A DNA stretch of 64,000 bases from Olavius sp. associated proteobacterium Delta 1 (GTDB lineage Bacteria > Desulfobacterota > Desulfobacteria > Desulfobacterales > JAFDCJ01): positions 1 to 64,000 of the forward strand of contig CACVKW010000291.1 in the NCBI GenBank assembly GCA_902749685.1, given 5' to 3'. This document shows, one piece after another, positions 53,127 to 62,058 of this stretch. The translations under genes and the position numbers were made by a program. How positions within the stretch are numbered: position 1 is the first letter of the stretch; the number at the start of each line of letters is the position of its first letter. A model generated the notes under the pieces. It was not told where the DNA came from. It was given only the letters and a program-made list of their open reading frames with translations, and ran no database searches.

Positions 53127-54440
53127 ATGAATGCTCAAAGATATTATCAGCGAGTGGTTGATCGCTTAAAAAATTGTTATCAATTCAGCCATTTTCTCAT
53201 TGCCGCGGGTAATGAACTGGCGGACGAGGTGCCGGATCCGATTTTTCCTGCCATCGCCGAACCGGTTGATCAGCTTGAAAAAATTACTGTTCAAAGAGGG
53301 CTTCAGGTCCATATTCCGGTTATCGGAGAAAGGTCCCGGTCTGTGCTCATGCCACTCGATTTAGAAATCTTCATGGCCGGAGAAAATCACAAACTGTATG
53401 AAGACAAGAAAACCCAACGGAAATATTTCGAACAGGTCTTGCCTGCCATCCATTTTTTAGAAGACCTCTTGCGCTCAAGGGGGATTCCTTATCTTTTGGA
53501 TTACACGCCCTCCGGCGGCCATATCCTCTTCCAAAACCTTTTAGGATACCGCGCGACCGACAAATTGGAGCAAATCGGTTTTCTGGAGGAAGACCTGATT
53601 AAGGCTTGCAGGTATGTTGATCCCCATGACATCAGACGCTGGTACGGAATTTCACTGAATGCTGCCTCTGTGTTCAGTGGGCTCACCAAGATTGCGGAAT
53701 ATATCTCTCTTCTCACCATGAAGAGGTTTCAGGGTAATGAGTCTAATGGATTACTCCCCGTTGCAATTGCCGACAGCTACGATCGCTGTATCAATTTTGA
53801 CAACTCCTGGAGTGAAGGTTCTCCGTTTATGCGTTGCATTCGAAGCCCTTTCAGCCTGCACAAAAAAAATCAGGAAAAACACGGTCAATACAATCAACCA
53901 CCCCTGGTCGATGTTGTCGGGACCTACTTTGATGGAAGGGTTGCCAGCGAAGAAGCCGATCTGGATCTAATCCTGGACTGCATGTGGGATCTGGAGAAGG
54001 CCGCAGACCGCACACAGCGGTTTTCCGGTTACATCCCCTGTTCCAATGAATCTTTAATCGATTTTATCGGGGAATACGAATCATCCGACCTCCACCGGTT
54101 TCACCAGGATTTTGAAAGTCAGGAAGACATGGCCAGAGGATATGCTCTGGAGAACGCCCGCCAAGAGGAAAACCTCCCCGACTGGACGAAACACATCCTC
54201 TACGACCCCAATCCCTCGGCACTTCAACCGCAAAAATTAATGGGATTGGTCTATGATTTTCTGATCCACGCACACTGGAAACCCAAACATATTGCCAACA
54301 TTTTGCGGGATATATATCAAAATCCCTCTTTCAACTGGACCCAGGATTTTATGAAGTATCCGGCCGAAGAGAAAGCCAATTACTGGGCCAGAACTTACAG
54401 TACAGTGGCACTTTGGAAAACCGGCCGGCTAAGTGTCTAA
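53127..54440 (+). CDS. Uncharacterised protein with archaeo-eukaryotic-primase (AEP)-like motifs
   Basis: About 437 residues from ATG 53127, which has AGAAGGA upstream; the frame extends 23 codons further without a signal. Three motifs appear in AEP order: an acidic pair D78-L-E80 in MPLDLEIF, an S-G-G-H at 129-132 (YTPSGGHILF) and a later aspartate D225 (INFDNS). They are followed by RSPFSLHKKN (239-248), resembling the basic loop of primases that contacts nucleotide. The rest is helical with no helicase or zinc domain and no recognised family. It may be a primase-polymerase-like enzyme or a nucleotide-handling relative. It lies directly behind ettA in the same orientation, and no replication or mobile-element genes are near. 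The assignment is by motif only. Confidence 0.5.
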   Translation: MNAQRYYQRVVDRLKNCYQFSHFLIAAGNELADEVPDPIFPAIAEPVDQLEKITVQRGLQVHIPVIGERSRSVLMPLDLEIFMAGENHKLYEDKKTQRKYFEQVLPAIHFLEDLLRSRGIPYLLDYTPSGGHILFQNLLGYRATDKLEQIGFLEEDLIKACRYVDPHDIRRWYGISLNAASVFSGLTKIAEYISLLTMKRFQGNESNGLLPVAIADSYDRCINFDNSWSEGSPFMRCIRSPFSLHKKNQEKHGQYNQPPLVDVVGTYFDGRVASEEADLDLILDCMWDLEKAADRTQRFSGYIPCSNESLIDFIGEYESSDLHRFHQDFESQEDMARGYALENARQEENLPDWTKHILYDPNPSALQPQKLMGLVYDFLIHAHWKPKHIANILRDIYQNPSFNWTQDFMKYPAEEKANYWARTYSTVALWKTGRLSV

Positions 54441-54907
54441 TTGCCCCAGAAGCTGCCACCCAAGGGTTCACGAAGAAATAATCTTCACAATTTTGGAAGT
54501 TGCGGCGCGCGGCGGGCAAGATGCGGAAGCACAGGAATATCCAGCATATTGGCAGGAAAAATCGTCAAAACCAACGTGATAATAATCGTTTTGTATAACC
54601 CTGAACCCATAAATTATATCCGCCTGTCCGATGAGCGTTGCACTCATTGCATGATTGTCTATTTATCACTGATATTGCGTATAATGTATCGGCATCTTGC
54701 AGTAAAACTTAAGAAGGTGTAATATGCCGAAACACCGTATTCCAGATGATTTGCTCAAAAAATGTTGGGGTGGAATCAGGGGCAGGAGGGAACGTCCTAA
54801 AGCTGCCTAAAACTGTGTTCGCGATGGCTTCTGAATTCTGACATCCCGGTTCAGCTTGACTTAAAGCGGGGCTATCGTTATTATAGAAACATGACCATGG
54901 TGAGCGT
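54441..54907. other. Gap containing one weak small ORF
   Basis: About 470 bases. A 28-codon ORF is listed separately. A plus-strand frame at 54441-54722 has no convincing start and is not accepted. Confidence 0.35.
54724..54810 (+). CDS. Possible 28-residue basic peptide
   Basis: AAGAAGGTG lies just before the ATG. The product begins MPKHRIPDDLLKKCW and ends in GRRERPKAA, strongly basic. It may be a real small protein or the first part of a truncated gene. No family is recognised. Confidence 0.25.
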   Translation: MPKHRIPDDLLKKCWGGIRGRRERPKAA

Positions 54908-55606
54908 ATGTCCGCAAATGAGCTAAAATTGGTCCTGATCGTAAATGACGAAAAAAACCAAGCGTTCTATAAAAACCATCTGTCTTCCTATGATGATATT
55001 GCACTGGAAGTTTACCCCAATTTTATTGACTTCAGAAATCAAAGCCATGGGAAACTGTATTCAGGATTTCTAGTCGATATTCGAACTCTCATCAAATCCT
55101 CCAGCGGCGAAAAACTTTTATTTTCGCACCTGCTGCAGCACTTTCCAGTAATGCGGGTGACTAAGAAACCGGGTTCGGATTCATTCTCGGGTCTATTGGA
55201 AAGTAAGAGTTTAGGTCGCTTAAAAGGCCAGGCGCTCCTTGACGCATTCATTAATGACCTCTGCCGTAAAAATCAGCCGCGCGACATACCTTCCGGCAGG
55301 CAGCAGGGAACATTCCGCAGTGTCTATTTGTATTATTCAGACAATTTCCAGCAGGAGCCCGAAAAAGCAGTCATTGAAAATCTTACGATCAAAAGTTGTT
55401 TTGTGGTGACCAACGAGAAGTGCTCCAAAGGATCCCAGATTTGGCTTGTATTTACAGAAATGAAAGAACAAACACCGATCCTGTGTGAGATAAAATGGGC
55501 CAAACCGTGGACTGTCGGCAGCCTATATCTTCCCGGTTGCGGTGTATCATTTATAGGGATCATGGATGAACAGATCGAGGAGCTTTCGCAATTAATCAAG
55601 AATTGA
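54908..55606 (+). CDS. Atypical PilZ-domain protein
   Basis: About 232 residues. The N-terminal half (LKLVLIVNDEKNQAF, FLVDIRTLIKSS) looks like a degenerate receiver-like domain. From about residue 130 a PilZ-like beta barrel can be traced: TFRSVYLYYSD, ENLTIKSCFVV, WLVFTEM and VGSLYLPGCGVSFIG. The R-x-x-x-R and D-x-S-x-x-G residues that bind c-di-GMP are not both present (NLTIKSC replaces D-x-S-x-x-G), so ligand binding is doubtful. It converges on the HDOD gene, with stops two bases apart. Confidence 0.55.
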   Translation: MSANELKLVLIVNDEKNQAFYKNHLSSYDDIALEVYPNFIDFRNQSHGKLYSGFLVDIRTLIKSSSGEKLLFSHLLQHFPVMRVTKKPGSDSFSGLLESKSLGRLKGQALLDAFINDLCRKNQPRDIPSGRQQGTFRSVYLYYSDNFQQEPEKAVIENLTIKSCFVVTNEKCSKGSQIWLVFTEMKEQTPILCEIKWAKPWTVGSLYLPGCGVSFIGIMDEQIEELSQLIKN

Positions 55607-55608
55607 TA

Positions 55609-56664
55609 TTAAATATCCTGGAATTCTTCGGCAATTGTTTGAACTGATTCTATGACGTCAACCAGTAAAAAATCCAGCTCTTCTTCCTGGAAGCCAAGAG
55701 ATTCAAAAGCATCTCCTTCCATCTGATAACTTAAATCGTTGATACTGGTTCCCATACCGCTCATCTTGGCGAAATAGTCGGCCACATGCAGGAATAGGGC
55801 CATCTCGTTTCCATCTGAGTGGGACGGACGGTGATGCCACCGGATGGCCTGGGTGATTGAATCGGGGATGATCCATTTTTTACAAATGTTCCCGGCAATT
55901 TCAGAGTGGTCAAGCCCCAGCAGGTTTCTTTCAGCATCAAGGAATGTGTGTTCTCCAACCGCCATGAAGGTCTCGACCTCATCTTTCCTTTCAAGAACAT
56001 ATTCATCCAGCACAATTTTGCCTGAATCATGGATTAGTCCTGCCACAAAGGCGTCATTGGCCAGGCCAGGCTTTACCCTGTCAGCTAAAAATTGGGCTCC
56101 AAACCCCACAGCCAGAGAATGCCTCCACAGATCACCGGAATCAAAACCGTAGCCTTTTAATTCCTGGCCCATAAGATTTGAAATTCCGGCCATCGTGATA
56201 ACCTCACTCAGTGTTTTCAGCCCGAGTAATACTGCGGCATGCTTCACAGTTGCGATTTTACCACTCACCCCGTAATAAGCGGAATTTCCGAGCCGCAACA
56301 CCTTGGTAACGATGGACTGATCTTTTTCAAACAGATTAACCAGGTCGTTGATTCCCGCATTCGGATCCCCCATAACCTCGCGAGCCTTGATTACAATCTG
56401 CGGCATTGGTGGCAGGTCTTCCATTTTTCGCAATATTATCCTTTTCAGGGCCGTGCCGCTGGAAGGCTGCGCGGGGAGGGCTGTTGACAGACTTGACGAA
56501 GCCTGACGCTTAACCTTAACGGAGGTTGACCTTAAATCCAGTTCGATAGTGATTAAACCTTTCTGGCAAGCCGGGCAGTCAAACTGAATTTGTTTCTCAT
56601 ATTTTTTCAGGCGTTCGTCAGGTATTTCAAAAACTTTTTGGCATTCCGGGCACTTGACGTCCAT
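55609..56664 (-). CDS. HDOD-domain signalling protein with zinc-ribbon start
   Basis: About 351 residues from ATG 56664. The N-terminus is an MJ0042-type zinc ribbon, with two pairs CPEC (4-7) and CPAC near residue 31. An HDOD domain follows (LPPMPQIVIKAREVMGD; KVLRLGNSAYYGVSG; GLIHDSGKIVLDEYV, with the HD pair). The domain is paralogous to that at 61146-62000. HDOD proteins are phosphodiesterase-like signalling modules whose catalysis is usually lost. Roles in motility or stress signalling are typical. Confidence 0.87.
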   Translation of the reverse strand: MDVKCPECQKVFEIPDERLKKYEKQIQFDCPACQKGLITIELDLRSTSVKVKRQASSSLSTALPAQPSSGTALKRIILRKMEDLPPMPQIVIKAREVMGDPNAGINDLVNLFEKDQSIVTKVLRLGNSAYYGVSGKIATVKHAAVLLGLKTLSEVITMAGISNLMGQELKGYGFDSGDLWRHSLAVGFGAQFLADRVKPGLANDAFVAGLIHDSGKIVLDEYVLERKDEVETFMAVGEHTFLDAERNLLGLDHSEIAGNICKKWIIPDSITQAIRWHHRPSHSDGNEMALFLHVADYFAKMSGMGTSINDLSYQMEGDAFESLGFQEEELDFLLVDVIESVQTIAEEFQDI

Positions 56665-56906
56665 CGATCTTTGTATTCCATCCTTTAAGGCTGACGGTTG
56701 TCTATGATAACAACTAGGCCGGCTGGAGAACAATTGCAGGTTTTAAGAAGCCCCAAACAATATTCGCTGATTGATACGCGATTCATATCCAGTTTACCTT
56801 GCAGGGCGCAAAACATCAAGAATTTTATAGGTGCGACAGGTGACGAGCGGGGTATGCCCGGTGGTTGAGCTACTCTAATCGGGAAGTTCCAAAAAAAGGA
56901 AAAAAA

Positions 56907-56979
56907 AACGGTTACCAGGTTTTTCCGGTTACCGTTTTTAGGAGGAGAACAGATGAAGAAATTATTAGGCTGTCATTAG
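56907..56979 (+). other. Terminator-like hairpin followed by an aborted gene start
   Basis: A near-perfect hairpin AACGGTTACC/GGTTACCGTT (56907-56936, one T-T mismatch) ends in five T bases. It is followed at once by AGGAGGAG and an ATG at 56953 encoding MKKLLGCH and then TAG. The eight-codon product looks like the first residues of a signal peptide or lipoprotein. The arrangement resembles an attenuator or intercistronic terminator in front of a gene that is now lost. Confidence 0.45.
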
Positions 56980-57371
56980 TTAATGCAAAACCTTTGCCAA
57001 ATTTGTAAAAAAAATTAAAAAATTAGAAATAAAAAAGTTTTTAGTATAAAATTCAAATAGTTAAAAATTTCAATGGCAAAGAGAGCGCCTAACACAGCTC
57101 TGCTTGAGGCGCTCATTTACCGGCCTGCGGGTTCATATTTATTAACCGATTTAGGTGATTTTTTACGAACCTGTTGATATTAGGGCGATTTATTGATTGT
57201 GGGTGAAGTTCAAAATTATGAACCCTGATTATATCGCTCAAGATAATTGAAGGTAACTATCTAAAATTTATTCCTTTCCTTTGGTTCACACTTTTAAACC
57301 GCGGCTTAAAAGCATCCCTGAAATATCAGAATCAATTACGCTTGGCCCGAATGGGCCGTCAATTTTTCTAT
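56980..57371. other. Non-coding gap
   Basis: About 390 very AT-rich bases following the aborted start. No gene or repeat is supported; a lost gene would have occupied this place. Confidence 0.35.
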
Positions 57372-58046
57372 CTATCTTTTGAGTACTCGAATCCAGCGCC
57401 ATACGTTTAAAAGTCCGATCAGGGAACTTGCCACGTATGTCAGCGCACAGGCAATCAGGATTTTTCGGGCTGCCGGGATATCCTCCGGAGGGATATAGCT
57501 GCCGGATGTCAGCATTGGAAGCGCACGCTTGAAGCTGGCATCAAACTCGGTGGGCAGGGTCAGAAGGTGGACCAGTAACGGAATACATAGCGTGGCAAAG
57601 CCGCCAACTAACATCAGGATACCGACGGACGGCGCCCGGGTGATACCGGCCAGCACCGGAACCGCCACCATGATGATGGCCCCAATCCGTTCCAGCTTCT
57701 GAGCCGTGCCGATCATCCGGGTACGGGTTTTAAGCGGTTTGTAGCCGCTTTGGTCCTGGATGGCGTGTCCAACCTCATGGGCGGCCACCACTACGGCTGT
57801 GAGGGTTTTGCGTCCACATACGTTTTTCGTCAGGCGGATGGTTTTCCCTGCCGGGTCATAGTGGTCACCGGTATCAGTCATCTCCACGCTAACCTCGTTT
57901 AAATTCAGACGCGCCAACACCATCCGGGCCAGATCGATTCCGCTCCCCGAGAAATATTCCTGTCGGTTGTAGCGGTTTAATACGTGCCTGGCCCACAGGT
58001 GAGGTCCGAACAGGACGGCGATGGCAATAATGATAAGGTAAACCAT
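57372..58046 (-). CDS. Membrane zinc metallopeptidase, YugP family
   Basis: About 224 residues. The N-terminal hydrophobic start and the GSGIDLARMVLARL segment are typical of YugP. The zinc-binding site is AAHEVGHAIQDQ. Two further membrane segments lie near 115-155, and the chain ends with a helix (ACALTYVASSLIGLLNVWRW). The family belongs to neutral zinc metallopeptidases and its natural substrate is unknown. The ribosome binding site is weak. The gene is monocistronic. Confidence 0.87.
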   Translation of the reverse strand: MVYLIIIAIAVLFGPHLWARHVLNRYNRQEYFSGSGIDLARMVLARLNLNEVSVEMTDTGDHYDPAGKTIRLTKNVCGRKTLTAVVVAAHEVGHAIQDQSGYKPLKTRTRMIGTAQKLERIGAIIMVAVPVLAGITRAPSVGILMLVGGFATLCIPLLVHLLTLPTEFDASFKRALPMLTSGSYIPPEDIPAARKILIACALTYVASSLIGLLNVWRWIRVLKR

Positions 58047-58180
58047 GATTTTTTATAGAATAGATCTTTTCCCGTTTTTTATACCCAATATTCCACTATT
58101 CCATCATTGGATGTGGCTTCCCAACGTGGATGGCCACAAAAGAAACTATAATTCCAACAAATTGTAGAATTTCCGAGACG

Positions 58181-58999
58181 TTAAATGATACCGTTGTATG
58201 TCATTTTCTGGAAACAGGTTTTCCGGGTGGCCTCTCCCCAGCGTTTTTGTTCCGTAAGCAGTTGAAAAAAAAGCTCTCCGTCTTTCACCACTCGTCCACC
58301 CACAACATCAACACCCCGGTTAAAAAGCGGGTCCGGGAAATATCCCGCCGTCGGACCGATGATCGAGACCAATGCATCCGGTGCGCAGTGGCCAAGCATC
58401 TCGTCCAGTGAATTGTTTAAAATAGTGGTACTGGTGCATAACACTTTATTGCAGGTGTTCAATTTTGTCGCGTCCATGGTAATCGGCAGTTCAGGATATT
58501 TTTGAATTAAATCCTTTTTTTTTTCAATAACAACCAGATTCGCACCGGTTTTCTTAATGGATTTAATCAACGGGAAGAACAAACCGACCATACCGAGTTT
58601 GTCAGCGGCGGATACTGACAGCAGTCCCAGCGAATCGGTTGCTGAATCAACCGGGAAATCAGTTTCCCGCATAACATGCTGGCAGATCGCGTTGATGGCT
58701 GCCAGGCTGATCATCTCTTTGACCGGATCGTCATTGCCGAACTCCAGTGCATATCCCCGCGGGCTTTGCCCGACAAAACCCGACGGCTGCAACGCCATGT
58801 ATTCTTCCTCTTTATCATCCGCTAAAAGAACATAGCTGATCCCCGTCGCTCCTCCTGCCAGTCTGAGGGCCATAAATTCGGCTTCCTTCGGCTGACCGCC
58901 TTGATAGAAAGATGGGAAGAACGTGGCTTCAATTGTCGGAATGCGGTATTTTGCCGTTAAGGCCGTTACCATCAATCTGAATTCAGCTTTAAGGCTCAT
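58181..58999 (-). CDS. DUF364 putative heavy-metal-chelation protein
   Basis: About 272 residues with GAGGAA before the ATG. The C-terminal half matches DUF364: VLCTSTTILNNSLDEML, SIIGPTAGYFPDPLF and GVDVVGGRVV, a Rossmann-like domain. The N-terminal half (LQPSGFVGQSPRGYALEFG) fits the DUF4213-type enolase-like part. Members occur near metal and cofactor genes and are thought to bind or chelate metals, without proof. The gene is single. Confidence 0.82.
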   Translation of the reverse strand: MSLKAEFRLMVTALTAKYRIPTIEATFFPSFYQGGQPKEAEFMALRLAGGATGISYVLLADDKEEEYMALQPSGFVGQSPRGYALEFGNDDPVKEMISLAAINAICQHVMRETDFPVDSATDSLGLLSVSAADKLGMVGLFFPLIKSIKKTGANLVVIEKKKDLIQKYPELPITMDATKLNTCNKVLCTSTTILNNSLDEMLGHCAPDALVSIIGPTAGYFPDPLFNRGVDVVGGRVVKDGELFFQLLTEQKRWGEATRKTCFQKMTYNGII

Positions 59000-59270
59000 G
59001 ATGATTCCTCGATTCCATTATAAATCGTGTCGCTACTCCCGGCCGGCACAATATTATTTCTGACAGCCCCCGTGGCCTTCTTCCTCCTGAATACGGAATG
59101 TTTGTGCGCCTCCTGCAATTATACATAAGATTGATTTTCCGACGGCCAATGTCAACTGATTATTGACTTCCCAATGGGCAGTCTTTACCTTTTTAGATAA
59201 TCGATAGAAAATCAGCGACTCCGGATTATTGTGACACGATAGTTTATGCCGGCCTTGAAAGGAGCACGCC

Positions 59271-60239
59271 ATGAATCGCGATGAAATGATGAGTAGGATA
59301 TTGGATCGCACCGAACCGTGGGACATGCTAATTGTTGGCGGTGGAGCTACGGGCATCGGTATAGCTGTTGATGCAGCTTCCCGTGGGTATGATATTTTGC
59401 TGGTAGAGCAAAGCGATTACGGCAAGGGCACTTCTTCTCGCAGCACTAAATTAATCCATGGTGGGGTCCGTTATCTTCAGCAGGGGAATATCACCCTGGT
59501 GATGGAAGCCTTGAAAGAACGCGGCATCCTGCGGGAAAATGCCCCCCACCTGGTCCACGATCTTGCTTTTATCGTACCGAACTACGACTGGTGGGAGGCG
59601 CCTTTTTACGGTATCGGGCTTAAAGTTTACGATTTACTGGCCGGGCGCTTCGGTTTTGGCCCTTCCAAGATTCTTTCAACCGATGAAACCGTCAAACGGA
59701 TCCCGACATTTCACCTTTGATTTCACCCAGTCAGGGGATTCATCTGGTTTTTGACAAAAGCCCTCTTCCGGGCAATTCCGCCATTATGGTTCCCCACACC
59801 AAAGATGGCCGAAGACTGTGTCGGTCATGCTGCCACCCTTGCCGGTCTGGAGGCCAAAGCCTGTGTTACCAAGCGGCTCAACATTCACGGCTACCATAAG
59901 AGCCCGCAAAAATTTGGCTCTTTGGCAATTTATGGTTCTGATGCACCGGCCATCCAGGACCTGTTGCGCGCCGATACTCTGCGTCAGAAACTCATTCATC
60001 CGGCCCTGCCTGCGCTTTGCGGCGAAGTCGTCTGGGCGGTCCGGTTCGAAGCGGCGCGCACAATTGACGATTTCCTGGCCCGGCGAACGCGGAGCCTTTT
60101 TCTGAATGCGCGTGCGGCAATGGAGGCCGCCCCCAAGGTAGCTTCCTTTATGGCTGCCGAACTCGGGTATAATGAGCAATGGCAAAGCGAACAGGTTGCG
60201 ACATTTCAGCGCATCAGCAGGAGATATCTGCCGGTCTGA
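59271..60239 (+). pseudogene. Glycerol-3-phosphate dehydrogenase (GlpD/GlpA-like) with two internal deletions
   Basis: A perfect GAAAGGAG and ATG open an intact FAD-binding start (MLIVGGGATGIGIAVDAASR; SSRSTKLIHGGVRYLQQGN) that follows the family to KRIPTFHL and then stops at 59720. The next recognisable piece, in another frame, is ISPSQGIHLVFDKSPLP to VPHTKDGR (about 59718-59810). After another jump the C-terminal piece runs from MAEDCVGHAATLAGLE to 60239. About 80 and 110 residues are missing at the two joints. The word ATTTCACC occurs on both sides of the first joint, suggesting slippage between short repeats. Confidence 0.85.
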
Positions 60240-60242
60240 GTC

Positions 60243-60834
60243 CAGGAGTTTTGCGTCCGCAGTTTGATTTGAATGAATTGTTGGAATCCGAAATCTGGCA
60301 AACCGGACTCTTCAGTGACATGTATTTGTATTGGCAGACGAGTCTGATGCAGGCCGAAGGGGGGATGGACCATATTCCCAAAGCATTCCGGGATAGGCTC
60401 GATCCAAAAACCCAAATTCTGCTGAATGCAATAGCGACCGGCATCAGCCAGTCGGCCGACAAAATATTCATCAAACACTCAAAGTCTGAGGTGCCTATAA
60501 TTACGGAGCTGCCGCCCGAATATTTGGATTGTTGTCCCATGAAGAACGAATGGCTGCCGCACTGGCGGGTGGCCAGAAATTCCATCCGAATTTGTTCGAA
60601 CGAAATGTTGAAAAAGGCATATCGATTGCCTGGCAAAATATACCCAACCAGGCAGGCGGTTGGGCATACTATAAAAATCAGGCTGAAAATCCCGCGTATC
60701 TATCCATCAGTAAACCTCAAGGGCGGTTGGTATTGGCCGGTGACTACCTTAGCTTCCTCTCCGGCTGGATGGAAGGTGCCATCCGGTCAGCTGAGCTCGC
60801 CGTAGACCTTGTCGCCCGTATGGCTGGTGTTTGA
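60243..60834 (+). pseudogene. Flavin monoamine oxidase remnant
   Basis: The first piece (about 60243-60540) reads DLNELLESEIWQTGLFSDMY and QTSLMQAEGGMDHIPKAF, the mid-region of flavin amine oxidases where G-G-M-D is conserved. A frame change leads to a second piece (60529-60834) with SHEERMAAALAGGQKFHP, GISIAWQNIP and the C-terminal FAD motif RLVLAGDYLSFLSGWMEGAI. The N-terminal FAD domain (about 300 residues) is absent, and roughly 130 residues between the pieces are lost. It directly abuts the glpD remnant. Confidence 0.8.
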
Positions 60835-61145
60835 CCGCATACGCTCTAAACAAAACGCTATTAAATCCGCCTTACAAGGTGAACTATCCAGAAATAGCCG
60901 TCGCCTAGCTTTGAATTTTCACACCGCTAGTCAGCAATTCAGCAATATCTATTTTTCTATCAAAAAATACGTGCCGAATTCAGGTATTAGACAAAAAAGA
61001 CTGCCGCTTACAGGGCCAATTTTTTTCTAAAGTTTCCGGATTATTGGCGGATAAATTCTACAGTATCAGGATCCGGGTCTATCCCAATAGTGATAACCGG
61101 GCGTTGAATCAAAGAAATAAATCTGCAGCCGTAGGGGATGTTAAA
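60835..61145. other. Non-coding gap
   Basis: About 310 bases. Frames continue weakly through it on the plus strand but without start signals. The ribosome binding site of the HDOD gene (AGGGGA) is at the right end. Confidence 0.35.
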
Positions 61146-62000
61146 ATGGACCCAGACCACCAGGAAATGATGGATAAAATTTTAGCCGGAGTTGATGAAC
61201 TGCCGCCGATGCCCGAGGTTGTGATTAAAGCACAGGAGCTTCTGGCTAATACTGATTCAAACGCAAAAGAGCTTGCTGCGCTTCTGGAGACCGATCAGTC
61301 CATTGCCACCAGGGTCCTGCAAATATCCAATTCCGCCTTTTATGGGATGAGCGGCAGAGTGTCATCGATTCAACAGGCCTGCCTTGTCCTCGGGTATAAA
61401 AACCTGAGTGAAATTATCTCGGTGGCCGGTGTCCAGAAATCACTGGTGAAAAAATTGCCGGGCTATGGTCTTGAGTCCGAAGATTTATGGCGGCATTCGC
61501 TTTCTGTTGCTTTGGGTTCCAAAATTATCGCATCCAGGAAAAAACCAGAACTGGAAATGGTGGCTCACACGGCGGGTCTCGTTCACGATGTCGGTAAGAT
61601 CATCCTGGACCCATTTGTTGTGGAAGCGAAAGCGACCTTTGATTCGTTTTTATTAGAAGAACAACAAACTTATCTTAACGCTGAACAGCAGATCCTTGGT
61701 TTCGATCATGCCGAAGTTGCCGCGCAAGTGTGTCAAAAGTGGCGTATTCCCGAGGTCATCTCATCCGCCATACGATACCATCACAGTCCGTCTTCCTCTC
61801 TGGAAGTTGAACTGGCCTTCATCCTGCACATGGCTGATTATATTTCCCTGATGAGCGGAGAAGGATACGAGGACGACGATTATTTGTATGAACTGGAAGA
61901 GGGGACCATGAATTATTTGGCTTTCAATCAAAATGATATCAGCGAACTGACCTTTGAATTTATGGAGTCTGTTGCAAATCTGCTGGACACCCCAAATTAG
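61146..62000 (+). CDS. HDOD-domain signalling protein
   Basis: 284 residues from ATG 61146, with AGGGGA upstream; the open frame starts earlier at 61044 without a signal. One HDOD domain fills the chain: ELPPMPEVVIKAQELL, RVLQISNSAFYGMSG, GYGLESEDLWRHSL and GLVHDVGKIILDPFV with the HD pair. It is clearly paralogous to the HDOD part of the gene at 55609-56664 but lacks the zinc ribbon. The last about 50 residues are acidic. A signalling role is likely; the ligand is unknown. Confidence 0.87.
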   Translation: MDPDHQEMMDKILAGVDELPPMPEVVIKAQELLANTDSNAKELAALLETDQSIATRVLQISNSAFYGMSGRVSSIQQACLVLGYKNLSEIISVAGVQKSLVKKLPGYGLESEDLWRHSLSVALGSKIIASRKKPELEMVAHTAGLVHDVGKIILDPFVVEAKATFDSFLLEEQQTYLNAEQQILGFDHAEVAAQVCQKWRIPEVISSAIRYHHSPSSSLEVELAFILHMADYISLMSGEGYEDDDYLYELEEGTMNYLAFNQNDISELTFEFMESVANLLDTPN

Positions 62001-62058
62001 AAATGGGAATGGAAGGTTGGTATACCGGGTCTGGTTTCTTTAATTCTATGAAAGCGCC

